A stretch of DNA of 64,000 bases from an uncultured Lachnospiraceae bacterium (GCA_947631955.1 CANRNJ010000002.1:248001-312000), one strand, 5' to 3'; shown: positions 44,008-52,451, counted from the first letter of the stretch. A program made the numbers and translations. The notes: generated by a model from the letters alone, not told the origin.

Positions 44008-45138
44008 CTATAGAATATCCCCCCCCCCCAAATACTCTTTTTCTATACTATTTATCTGCTCTCTGATGTTGTATCCTTTTTGATTCATTTCCAGCATCCT
44101 ATCTCTTCTCTTATATACTTTGCTCAGGTTCAAAATATTGTTTACCCAAATCTCTTGTTGCAATGGCAACCGATATATTCTATCTGTCAATTCGATCTCA
44201 TCTGTGATTGTTTCGCTATACATACATAGCAGATCCGCCGCCTGTACTTCTATCAATGTGATTGGTAATCCCTCAAACCTCGATGGGAAACAAAATATAT
44301 CCATCGCCTGCAGCAATCTGTTGACATCCTCTCTCTTTCCAGCAAATATAACTTTATTCTCTATATTTAAATCTACTGTTTGCTGATAGACCTCATTTCT
44401 TAATTCTCCATCTCCGATCAATAATAATACAGCGTCCTCTTTCTTCTTGCATAAATCCGCAAACATCTTCACAAGAAACTTATGATTTTTTTGATACGCA
44501 AAACGTCCGACATGTCCTACTACAAATTTATCTTCAATTCCAAATTCTTTGCGAACATCCTGCCTGACATCATCATCATAGCGATATTTTTCCGTTTCAA
44601 TCGCATTGTTCATAATCTTAATCCGATCACATGGTATTTTGTTTCCAAACAGAAAATCTGCCGCGAGATGCGAACACGCCCAAAAATCAGTAGCAATATC
44701 TTCTGTCAGTTCGTTCTTCATCTTACAGTGAAGTGCTATCTCTGTCTGCCTTTTTTCTTCGTCTATCGTATCAATTCCCGCACTATGTGAATGTACGATG
44801 ATTCTTGATACACCAACCTCTTTTGCCAGTTTCTCTACCCGAAAACTTTTCCACTGCTTGGTATGCAGATGAACAACATCATATTTCCCGTTTTGCAAGA
44901 TTTCTTTGAATTCTGCTTCAAACTTTTCGGCATTTTCTTCTGCATAGCATGAAATATAATGAATCGCGCAGCCATCCTTTTTCAATTCATCTGCAAAATC
45001 AAGTGCAGGGCTCATAGTAGCAAAATCAAACTGGAAGCGTGATTTATCTATATATTGCCAGTTTTTCAATACATATCTTGTTATTCCGCCCTTACTTGCC
45101 GCTATCGGAAATTGTAAGATTTTTATTTTACTACCCAC
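44008..45138 (-). CDS. GT4 glycosyltransferase ending in a G11 tract
   Basis: 376 residues, GTG start at 45138 with GGAAACG upstream. KILQFPIAASKGGITRYVLKNW (acceptor loop), HLHTKQWKSFRVEKLAKEV, HSHSAGIDT, VVGHVGRFAYQKNHKFLVKMF, LLIGDGELRNEV and CFPSRFEGLPITLIEVQAADL (donor site EX7E) define GT-B family 4. It lacks the recurring Rossmann-like module. The last residues LGGGDIL are encoded across eleven G; slips would change only the tail but also where translation stops relative to the next gene. Confidence 0.9.
   Translation of the reverse strand: MGSKIKILQFPIAASKGGITRYVLKNWQYIDKSRFQFDFATMSPALDFADELKKDGCAIHYISCYAEENAEKFEAEFKEILQNGKYDVVHLHTKQWKSFRVEKLAKEVGVSRIIVHSHSAGIDTIDEEKRQTEIALHCKMKNELTEDIATDFWACSHLAADFLFGNKIPCDRIKIMNNAIETEKYRYDDDVRQDVRKEFGIEDKFVVGHVGRFAYQKNHKFLVKMFADLCKKKEDAVLLLIGDGELRNEVYQQTVDLNIENKVIFAGKREDVNRLLQAMDIFCFPSRFEGLPITLIEVQAADLLCMYSETITDEIELTDRIYRLPLQQEIWVNNILNLSKVYKRRDRMLEMNQKGYNIREQINSIEKEYLGGGDIL
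44019..44029 (-). repeat. G11 homopolymer at the 3' end of the GT4 gene
   Basis: Eleven C on the plus strand. With eleven G, translation stops at 44008-44010. With ten G the frame runs on and stops at the TGA (43976-43974) that overlaps the ATG of the next glycosyltransferase. With twelve G it stops a few codons later than now. Confidence 0.8.
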
Positions 45139-45258
45139 TTTTACGTTTCCATCCTTTTACCGCCTCGTTTATATGTGGCAATATCTGCATTTCATTACAT
45201 CAAGCATCTCATTCCTCAACATTATCAAATATAACCCAATCTTGACTTCAAAAATAAA

Positions 45259-45299
45259 ACTCCCAATATAAAGCCCATTTCATACTTTATATCAGGAGT
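45259..45299 (-). terminator. terminator hairpin of Rpn unit B
   Basis: Arms at 45259-45273 and 45285-45299, 11-nt loop. The two differing positions read as G-U pairs in minus-strand RNA only, and TTTTATTTTT follows on that strand. It lies about 100 nt after the gene stop, as in unit A. Confidence 0.75.
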
Positions 45300-45399
45300 T
45301 TTCAAAATTTTGTATTCAGTTGCTCATCCGGCTGTCTTTATCTGCAGCCGATTCATCAAGTCATTCCATTCTCTGCACTATTTTTCAAATTAAAGAATT

Positions 45400-46329
45400 T
45401 TACACCGTACTCTCATAATATTTCATAACTTCCTTGCGGCTGCATCCAGCATATACCTCATTCTTAATAACAGCGGCATATACCGCCTCAAAGTCCGGCA
45501 GAATCGTTTTCAAAGTTTCTACAAGAGCAGAAAGACCTTCCTCTCTCCCCTTTTCCATACCTTCTGCCATTCCCTCCGCACGGCTTTCCTCACACTCTGC
45601 TCTGCGGTCCGCCTGATCCGCATAGTACGACATATATTCCACCATTAATTTCGGATCTCTCTTCGCTGTTTCCACCGCTTCTTCCACCTTTCTCGTATAC
45701 TCATCCACCGCTATCCCTTCCGCCAGATACTTCAGAAAGTTCTTAAGTTCCGGCGTAACATCATTCATTTCAGAATAAGGATTCAGGAAGATCTTCACCA
45801 TCCCATCGCCAAGCACAAGATCCGTATCCTCTCTGCATCGATTCTCAAAGGTATAGATATGTCTGCCCTTGTGGAAGATATCCTCCATACAGATAAAAAT
45901 TACAAAGCTCCGATTGAGCATTCGATAATCCTCACCACGGCCGAGCAGGTTCACATCGATCAGATTCTGGTAATATCGGCTCCTCTGGGGCAGGTTCGTC
46001 GTATGCGCCGCCTGCATCTCCACGCTATAGATAGTTGCTCCCTCATCCTTCACATAGATATCCAATCGGATGCCCTTAGCGTCGTTCCTAACTTCGATGG
46101 TCTTCTCACCCTCCGGGTACTCAATGCGCTCGATCTCCACATCAAGGATAATCTCCAAGAGCCTCTTGCACAACTCTTTATCCTGCATCACCTTATAGAA
46201 GATGAAGCGGTCTGCAAGAGTCAGCTCCTTAAACGCTTTAGGTTCCGCCATAATCTTACCGTTCTGTCCGTCTTTATTATATGACGCATCAGAAGTTTTT
46301 ACAATGGTTCTTCGTTTCTTTTGTGTCAA
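45400..46329 (-). CDS. Rpn-family PD-(D/E)XK nuclease (PDDEXK_2-like), unit B
   Basis: 309 residues, TTG start at 46329 with AGAGGAAAG upstream. Core: ELTLADRFIFYKVMQDKELCKRLLEIIL, then IRLDIYVKDEGATIYSVEMQ, where D...ExQ is the PD-(D/E)XK active site, then RSRYYQNLIDVNLLGRGEDY. This core belongs to a different Rpn branch from unit A. The tail (GMAEGMEKGREEGLSALVETLKTILPDFEAVYAAVIKNE type, ending CSRKEVMKYYESTV) is nearly the same as in unit A. Probably a nuclease promoting recombination or acting in defence; not proven for this protein. Confidence 0.87.
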   Translation of the reverse strand: MTQKKRRTIVKTSDASYNKDGQNGKIMAEPKAFKELTLADRFIFYKVMQDKELCKRLLEIILDVEIERIEYPEGEKTIEVRNDAKGIRLDIYVKDEGATIYSVEMQAAHTTNLPQRSRYYQNLIDVNLLGRGEDYRMLNRSFVIFICMEDIFHKGRHIYTFENRCREDTDLVLGDGMVKIFLNPYSEMNDVTPELKNFLKYLAEGIAVDEYTRKVEEAVETAKRDPKLMVEYMSYYADQADRRAECEESRAEGMAEGMEKGREEGLSALVETLKTILPDFEAVYAAVIKNEVYAGCSRKEVMKYYESTV

Positions 46330-46333
46330 TCTT

Positions 46334-46356
46334 TCCTCTCTTTCCGCATGGGAAAG
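46334..46356 (-). promoter_or_regulatory. hairpin next to the ribosome binding site of Rpn unit B
   Basis: Arms CTTTCC (46340-46345) and GGAAAG (46351-46356), 5-nt loop GCATG, directly beside the AGAGGA site at 46334-46339. Equivalent to the hairpin at 35718-35736, with one base pair fewer. Confidence 0.55.
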
Positions 46357-46478
46357 GAGATACCTTCATCCTGTCAGGAAAAACGAAGCTCATCCCACGC
46401 TGTGCTATACTGTTGTCTGTTCCTTTCGTTGGGATACTTACTCTGAAAACAAGAGTTATCCATGTGCCAAAAGATTTC

Positions 46479-46535
46479 CGGCAGCAAGACAACTGCCGAT
46501 AGAAACACTATAACAGATGCGTGTATGAATTACAA
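46479..46535 (-). promoter_or_regulatory. promoter and 5'-terminal stem-loop of Rpn unit B
   Basis: TTGTAA (46535-46530), 17-bp spacer, TATAGT (46512-46507), then a CGGCAG/CTGCCG stem-loop (46479-46498) at the predicted 5' end. Stem identical to unit A, loop different. Confidence 0.7.
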
Positions 46536-46613
46536 GCGGTTTATGGTGCAAAAATTATTATGTTCCTGATATAAAGTATGAAATTGTCAAGGTGCTTTTT
46601 CCTTTTACAGCTC

Positions 46614-47420
46614 TTACAGCAACAGCCTGCTCACCGGGTGTACTTTTCTGTTCTCAATCGGTGGCAATTCCATATAATTTCCAAATTTAAAACTTAAATA
46701 ACTGTCATAATCTTTGATTCCCTGAAATATCCTACCCTCAAATACTGTATCTGCGCTGTTTTCATACCAACACCGATAATACCCATACTCATTGTTCGGT
46801 GTTGGAAATGTCAATATCCTTACCATTCTTGTCTGTTTTCTGTCTGCCCTGCGTATCATCTTATGGTAATATGTAAAAACAACCTGTACTGGTATCTTGT
46901 CTAAAAACCTGTATATCTGCCTTTTCCAAAAATTGCTCTCCGCATTTTTTCCTACTCTCGCCCACAGGATCTTGCGCACGCAAAAACATTCAAAATTCTG
47001 CAGACTTCTTGTCATATAATTATCTGGTACATTATCGAGGGGGAAAATATCAATGAACACCCCTTGCATGTATGGCATATGCTCCTGATGCTCCCTCAGA
47101 AAAAGCGTGCCCTTTCTACGAAGTTTTCCATATCCCCATCGATAACCCTTTGTGTTTCTGTGATCTTGAAATAAAAATCTGCCTTTGTCCAGTTCCGTCC
47201 TGCATGCTTTACGAAATTTTTCATATTCAGGCCTGAGCAGTGCCACATCTGCATCATCATCCCACGGTATATATCCACCGTGACGGACAGCGCCGAGCAA
47301 TGTTCCCGCTATAATGTTGTATCGTATCCCGCATTTTCTGCATATTCTGTCGACCTCAACAAGCATTTCAAGCTGTATCAGTTGTACTTGCCGCAGCGTT
47401 TTCTCATCCAGTTGTATCAT
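46614..47420 (-). CDS. LicD family phosphotransferase
   Basis: 268 residues. EVDRICRKCGIRYNIIAGTLLGAVRHGGYIPWDDDADVAL is the LicD signature (GTLLGAVRH...PWDDDxD, nucleotidyltransferase fold). LicD proteins transfer phosphocholine or, in fukutin relatives, polyol phosphates to cell-surface glycans. No licA/licC choline genes are near, but TagD-type cytidylyltransferases and a CDP-glycerol-transferase-like protein are, so a CDP-activated polyol is an alternative donor. Start has AAGGGG. 100 bp downstream of the glycerophosphodiesterase gene. Confidence 0.9.
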   Translation of the reverse strand: MIQLDEKTLRQVQLIQLEMLVEVDRICRKCGIRYNIIAGTLLGAVRHGGYIPWDDDADVALLRPEYEKFRKACRTELDKGRFLFQDHRNTKGYRWGYGKLRRKGTLFLREHQEHMPYMQGVFIDIFPLDNVPDNYMTRSLQNFECFCVRKILWARVGKNAESNFWKRQIYRFLDKIPVQVVFTYYHKMIRRADRKQTRMVRILTFPTPNNEYGYYRCWYENSADTVFEGRIFQGIKDYDSYLSFKFGNYMELPPIENRKVHPVSRLLL

Positions 47421-47520
47421 TTTTACCCCTTTATAATAACCAGTGTTTCATTCTCATCACAAAACGGCATCCCACACATCATCTCACAATATACGCCAAC
47501 AGCAATGTTCATATAAACTC

Positions 47521-48249
47521 TCAGTTCAAATACCCTTCTGGCTCATTCAAAAACACATCCGTGATCCCCTGTTCTTCCAAAACACTCAGATCCAGCCTTG
47601 TCCCAGTCGGCTTCTCCGGATATAAATGTCCCGACAGCCATGCCCTGACTGTATAGTCCCGCAGCCGCTCTTTTGGCAGATCAATTCCCCGCCAGTATGG
47701 GTGCAGCACATTCGCACCGCAGCCGCCTTGCAATTTATATAGACAGTCCGACACTTTCGTATCCAAAATTCCGATCTCCGTCACAGGATCCAATTCCCTG
47801 ACTTTTTGCAGCGACCGCGCACTGAACGATGAATAAACCACTTGCTCCTGCAGTCCTCTTGCATGAATCAAATCTATGATCTGTTCTTCCATTCCTTCAT
47901 ACGGATACACACTGTTTTTCAATTCAATGTTCAGTTTCAGTCCCGACTGCATGGCAGGCTCTATCAGATCCAGCACTTCTTCTATCGTCGGGATCTGCTG
48001 CGTCGGATGAACATCCGCATAGATATGCAGCCGCTTCAGATCCGCAAGTGTATAGTCCCTGACACAGCCGATACCTTCTGTGGTTCTGTCCACTCTTTCA
48101 TCATGAAGGACGACCATATGCCTGTCCTTTGTCAACTGAATATCGAGTTCGATTCCCGCCAGTCCCTTGATTTTCAATGCCTTCTCAAAGGCCAACAGCG
48201 TATTCTCCGGATACCTCTGGCTGCATCCCCTATGTGCCCATATCTTCAT
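47521..48249 (-). CDS. glycerophosphodiester phosphodiesterase
   Basis: 242 residues. WAHRGCSQRYPENTLLAFEKAL, IELDIQLTKDRHMVVLHDERVDRTTEG and LNIELKNS contain the HR, ENT, ExD, HD and ELK catalytic and Ca2+ ligands of the GDPD family. The length is normal and there is no signal peptide, so it is cytoplasmic. It would hydrolyse glycerophosphodiesters to glycerol 3-phosphate, which could feed the CTP-dependent activation enzyme encoded just upstream. Confidence 0.93.
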   Translation of the reverse strand: MKIWAHRGCSQRYPENTLLAFEKALKIKGLAGIELDIQLTKDRHMVVLHDERVDRTTEGIGCVRDYTLADLKRLHIYADVHPTQQIPTIEEVLDLIEPAMQSGLKLNIELKNSVYPYEGMEEQIIDLIHARGLQEQVVYSSFSARSLQKVRELDPVTEIGILDTKVSDCLYKLQGGCGANVLHPYWRGIDLPKERLRDYTVRAWLSGHLYPEKPTGTRLDLSVLEEQGITDVFLNEPEGYLN

Positions 48250-48311
48250 GATAATGTTCGTCCTTTTCGTTGTCGTGATGCTGCGCTATATCACGATATC
48301 TGCCGTGTCTA

Positions 48312-49655
48312 TTAATCCGCTAAGCTTCTGTTTTCCTCAAGAAATCTCTCCATTACATCGGCGAAAGCCACCGATTCACTTCTGGTCAGCTTAAAATCAC
48401 TCCTGCCGTTCCCATTGATCATGGACAGGAAATCGCTGATCTCATACCGCAGTCCGTCGCCCAGAAACCGGTCAGAATATTTTTCCACCTCACCCGGATC
48501 TTCGTGGTGCACCTCGAAATAAGCCGTTTTCCACCAAGGCGCTTCTGCCACCATATACCCTTTCGTTCCGGCAATCAATAGTCTGCCTTCTGACTTAACG
48601 CCCAGACCGCACGTCACCGTCGCAATACCGTTTGGGTAGATAAATGACGCCTTCGTAAAAATGTCAAGCCCGTTATCCCCGCGGATCGTGTCAAAACGGA
48701 CATCCGTATAGCCGCCGCCGAACAATTTTATGACAGGCAGCATACAGTAACTGCCAAGTTCCAGAAAGCTGCCCCCATATTGCAGATCAGTTAATTCTCT
48801 GCTGTCTTTTGATTCCAACTTAGTAAAACATGCCTCAACGTTTCTGATGCTCCCTATCATACCGCTGCCCGTAATTCCCAACAGTTGATTAAAGCCAGGA
48901 CAATATGCCGTCTTGATCCCTTCCAACAGGATCAGATTTTTTCCCTTTGCTATGCGAAACACTTCTTCCGCCTGCGCTTTCCGAAGCGCCATCGGTTTCT
49001 CACAGAGCACATGCTTGTCATGTTCCAGAGCAGCTTTGATGTAATCATAATGCGTTTCATGGGGCGACGCGATATATACGGAATCTACCGCCGCAAAGAA
49101 ATCTTCAAGCTTCTCATAAGGATCCAGCTCCCATTCTTCGGCAAACCGTACCGCACTCTCCGTGTGCGGATTGTACACCGCCTGTGTATTGACGCCGCTG
49201 ACCAGCTTGGCCTCCGGGACAAACCGATGGGCGATCCGTCCGGTTCCGATGATGCCGATCCTCTGGATCTTCCTGTTCTGCTCACGCAGCATTGTGCTGG
49301 AGATATTCTTGGTCCTCTCCAGATATACGACCTGACAGTATTCCTTCAGATAATCAAACTGGCCGATCCAATCCGAGCCCACCGTAAAGATATCCACTTG
49401 ATATTTTTTGATATCGCTGACCTTCTGTCCGATTGATTCCTCGATGACGATCTCGTCTACGAATCCCGTTTTCTTGACGTTCTCGATCCTCGTCAGCAGG
49501 GAATCCACAACATTCAGCTTGCCTCTGGTCCTGTCAAAGGCTTCCGTGGTAACGCCCACGATCAGATAATCGCCCAACGCCTTTGCTCTCTGTAATAACC
49601 TGTAATGCCCTTCATGAAACAGATCGAAGGTTCCGTAAGTGATCACTTTCGTCAT
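48312..49655 (-). CDS. fusion of TagD-type cytidylyltransferase and Gfo/Idh/MocA oxidoreductase
   Basis: 447 residues. Residues 1-128 are a glycerol-3-phosphate-cytidylyltransferase-type domain: YGTFDLFHEGHYRLLQRAKALGDYLIVGV (HxGH) and ERTKNISSTMLRE (RTxGISTT-type). Residues about 130-447 are a Gfo/Idh/MocA NAD(P)-dependent oxidoreductase: RIGIIGTGRIAHRFVPEA, VLCEKPMALRKAQAEEVF (EKP motif), GGSFLELGSYC. Polyol-making enzyme pairs such as TarI/TarJ couple a reductase and a cytidylyltransferase to make CDP-ribitol, but from other families. This fusion may make a CDP-polyol in the same way by different folds. Confidence 0.88.
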   Translation of the reverse strand: MTKVITYGTFDLFHEGHYRLLQRAKALGDYLIVGVTTEAFDRTRGKLNVVDSLLTRIENVKKTGFVDEIVIEESIGQKVSDIKKYQVDIFTVGSDWIGQFDYLKEYCQVVYLERTKNISSTMLREQNRKIQRIGIIGTGRIAHRFVPEAKLVSGVNTQAVYNPHTESAVRFAEEWELDPYEKLEDFFAAVDSVYIASPHETHYDYIKAALEHDKHVLCEKPMALRKAQAEEVFRIAKGKNLILLEGIKTAYCPGFNQLLGITGSGMIGSIRNVEACFTKLESKDSRELTDLQYGGSFLELGSYCMLPVIKLFGGGYTDVRFDTIRGDNGLDIFTKASFIYPNGIATVTCGLGVKSEGRLLIAGTKGYMVAEAPWWKTAYFEVHHEDPGEVEKYSDRFLGDGLRYEISDFLSMINGNGRSDFKLTRSESVAFADVMERFLEENRSLAD

Positions 49656-49672
49656 AGTTGTATCCCATATCC

Positions 49673-52231
49673 TTATAGCCGATTTTTCACAAATTGATAC
49701 ACCTTATCTCCACATGTGCCGTCAATATTCGCCACGATCTGCCCGTAAGATTCCAACTCGTCTTCCCGGCTGAAAGCGCCTCCTGTGATCCTGTCTTCCA
49801 GAAGATCCGCCAAAGTATTCCATGAATCCTCCATACATGCATAACGCAGAAATGATGCTGCCACCGTAAATCCCTGTATGTGCTGCCGCAGTTCTTCTTT
49901 CACAAAATCAATTTCAATCTCTTTCCATTGGTTCCGATCCGGATCTCCCTGATACATTCTGCGATCCGTATTGGAAAACAGCAGGTAAGGCGCCTCTGTC
50001 GGCGCTTCATCGGTTTCGTCTGCTTCTGCCGGAACAAAGTACATACCTGCCGATGCAACATAGTAACCGTTTGGCACATCACCCGTCGAGGCAGCGGTCA
50101 GCTGACATCGCTGTACTTCCCCACTGTCAATATGTATACGGATAAACATATTCGCCCAATAAGGCGGCAGGTAAACATATTCTTCGGAAAACGCCGGATA
50201 GCTAAACGGATACCGGTCACATAAGATATCATGATTCGGATCTTTACAGACCAATTCCTCTATGTCGATCCGGTATTCCCGCATCGTACCGCTTTTCGGG
50301 TCCCAGCGGCCGACTGCATATCCCTCATGGGGCAGAAGCCAGATTTCTCCGCGATAAGGCACAGCGATACAACATCCACTGTAAATTCCGCCGCCCATTC
50401 TTCTCACTGACATGGCTCCCGTTTCTACATCAACCGCAACAATACGGTCATCCACAGGGGAAGCCAGATACAAACAGCCGTTCGTAATACAGAATCCTCC
50501 GGTTCTCCATTCCGTATCTGTCTGTTGTCTGCCGATATCCATATGCTCCCGCAGATACAGGAACTGCCCGCTTTCCGTGTCATATCGGACAAGCGCCGGA
50601 TACTCGTTGGGAATCAAGAACAGATATTTTCCGTATGCGGCAGCCGCGCGAAACGCCCAACTGCACTCGGTATGCGGTTCCAACACGATCGTCTGCTGTA
50701 TACCGCCGTCCGCGGCGACCAGAATCTTCTGCTCTCGTGCAGGACACACATAATCCTTTCCGTTGACATGCAGAACTGTGGAATAATCACAATCAAGCAT
50801 CCTCCCCGGCAGATCACAATAATACCGATACCGGAAATCATTTTCAGGCGAATAATACAAGCGGTTTCCCTGCGTAATCATCCATTTTCGGTCACCATAC
50901 ACAGGATAGGGAATCCCCTTGATAATCTCCCCTCTCCAGTCATCCTCCTCCGGCTTGCTGTCGATCCGGTTATTCAGGATAAATACCGGCTTTCCCGCTA
51001 CGCCGAACAGGGACGTAACAGAAGTCCCGGAGTCCCCGATATATGCGTCGCACAGCGCAATGGTCGTTTCGATCTCCGGCGTATCGTCATAGATGCCGAT
51101 ATTGCTCTCGAAAAAATACTGTTTCAACTTCTCATACACCGGCCTGTATGACGCGCGCATGGAATCAAACGTGGACTCCAGCAAAGGATGCGGCCGCCAT
51201 AACAGGCACGCGTCGGGATGCTCGGCGAAGCACTGAAAGACATATGCCATCTTTTTCAGAAACTGTTCTGTATTGGCCAGCATACCGTTAATACTGGTGT
51301 TGTAAAAATATACTTTCCGTTTTGTGCCGTCCGCGCAGTACATCTTGTCCTTCCACGCTTCCGGCACTTGCGGCGGATGGCTGCACAGCCGGATCACTTT
51401 ATCAAACTTCGGAGATCCAAGCGGCAGAAATTTTTCCCGCGGCAGGTTCGGATCAAAATAGTTGAGAAATGATTCCGCCTGAAGCACGATATAATCGGCA
51501 TAATAATATGAAAGAGCATAGCCCTGCGCTTCCAGCATCCCGCCCGACGTACAATAATAAGGGATATACACTAAGCAGTCCGTAAACCTTTTCAGATTCT
51601 TGGAGTAAAAAAACGGGTGCACGCTTGTCACGCTGTTATATTGGTCATAAGGATTATGAAAGAAGACCATATCAGGATGGCGGTTTTCAAAGTCATAGTC
51701 CTCATAGCTTATGACCGGCACATAATCCGGATATTGGCCGCCCTCATAATGCATCGTCCCGAAACTGCCGTCTTTATTCTTATCGTAATACGGAATGGGT
51801 ATCACATAAGCATCGCAGTCCGGGTCGGCGTCCGCGGCCATCCAGACGCTTTCCAAAGAATCCCACATACTTACTTTATAGGGAAGGAATACGGCCTCCC
51901 GTCTTTCCGGCATATGTTTTACGTCATTCTCCGCCTTGATCAGACCGCTTTCCAACATTTTGTGCGCTTTCTGTTCCGAAAGATCCTGAATCCGCGCGCT
52001 GACCTGATATACATGTTCGCAGTACTGCTCCAGACTCGCAACCGCATCGGTCCCGTTTCCTTCGATCTGTTCTATCGCCTCGCCGACGTGGATCGCGGCA
52101 TCCTGACATTCCGCAAGCGCAGTCTGTGCCGCATCATATTTCCGGGCGGACAGCATGTCCTTGATCTGCCCGTGCAATATATGTATGCTTTGAAAAACAT
52201 CCAAGATCTGTTGTTTCTGAAATCTGCGCAT
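49673..52231 (-). CDS. CDP-glycerol-transferase-like protein with C-terminal propeller-like repeats
   Basis: 852 residues from the ATG at 52231 (AGAGGT nine bases upstream); an extension to 52255 lacks a site. Helical start (about 1-100), then a TagB/TagF-like GT-B region: VYFYNTSINGMLANTEQFLKKM, LLWRPHPLLESTFDSM and TTIALCDAYIGDSGTSVTSLFGVAGKPVFIL match the RPHP and GDxSS-type motifs of CDP-glycerol:polyglycerophosphate transferases. From about residue 470 to 770 it has repeated blade-like segments (GKYLFLIPNEYPALVRYDTESGQ, NGCLYLASPVDDRIVAVDVETG, GEIWLLPHEGYAVGRWDPKSG) suggesting a beta-propeller. Such a tail is unusual for this family. Confidence 0.78.
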   Translation of the reverse strand: MRRFQKQQILDVFQSIHILHGQIKDMLSARKYDAAQTALAECQDAAIHVGEAIEQIEGNGTDAVASLEQYCEHVYQVSARIQDLSEQKAHKMLESGLIKAENDVKHMPERREAVFLPYKVSMWDSLESVWMAADADPDCDAYVIPIPYYDKNKDGSFGTMHYEGGQYPDYVPVISYEDYDFENRHPDMVFFHNPYDQYNSVTSVHPFFYSKNLKRFTDCLVYIPYYCTSGGMLEAQGYALSYYYADYIVLQAESFLNYFDPNLPREKFLPLGSPKFDKVIRLCSHPPQVPEAWKDKMYCADGTKRKVYFYNTSINGMLANTEQFLKKMAYVFQCFAEHPDACLLWRPHPLLESTFDSMRASYRPVYEKLKQYFFESNIGIYDDTPEIETTIALCDAYIGDSGTSVTSLFGVAGKPVFILNNRIDSKPEEDDWRGEIIKGIPYPVYGDRKWMITQGNRLYYSPENDFRYRYYCDLPGRMLDCDYSTVLHVNGKDYVCPAREQKILVAADGGIQQTIVLEPHTECSWAFRAAAAYGKYLFLIPNEYPALVRYDTESGQFLYLREHMDIGRQQTDTEWRTGGFCITNGCLYLASPVDDRIVAVDVETGAMSVRRMGGGIYSGCCIAVPYRGEIWLLPHEGYAVGRWDPKSGTMREYRIDIEELVCKDPNHDILCDRYPFSYPAFSEEYVYLPPYWANMFIRIHIDSGEVQRCQLTAASTGDVPNGYYVASAGMYFVPAEADETDEAPTEAPYLLFSNTDRRMYQGDPDRNQWKEIEIDFVKEELRQHIQGFTVAASFLRYACMEDSWNTLADLLEDRITGGAFSREDELESYGQIVANIDGTCGDKVYQFVKNRL

Positions 52232-52451
52232 GAGAAAGATACCTCTTTCCATCAATCATATCACATACACAAAAATACTGCCACTGTATCGTGTTGCAGC
52301 GGCAGCCGTTTCTCAAACAATATCTGCCTCCATGCAATATTTGCGGCACTCCGTGCCGCACAAATCATTATCGGATAATATATATATCGGTCAAATGCTT
52401 CTTTTTCTTAGTTTTTTACGATCTAAAAATGAATATGGCCAACGTCCTCTT

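Larger units (their letters stand above)
45259..46590 (-). mobile_element. Rpn unit B: putative mobile or recombining unit with inverted ends
   Basis: Same architecture as unit A. ATTTCATACTTTATATCAG at 45277-45295 and its reverse complement at 46566-46584 form the inverted ends; the right end continues GTCAA in both units. Promoter, leader and terminator sequences match unit A, but the middle of the gene does not. It ends 23 bp before the stop of licD. Target-site duplications were not found. Confidence 0.5.
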
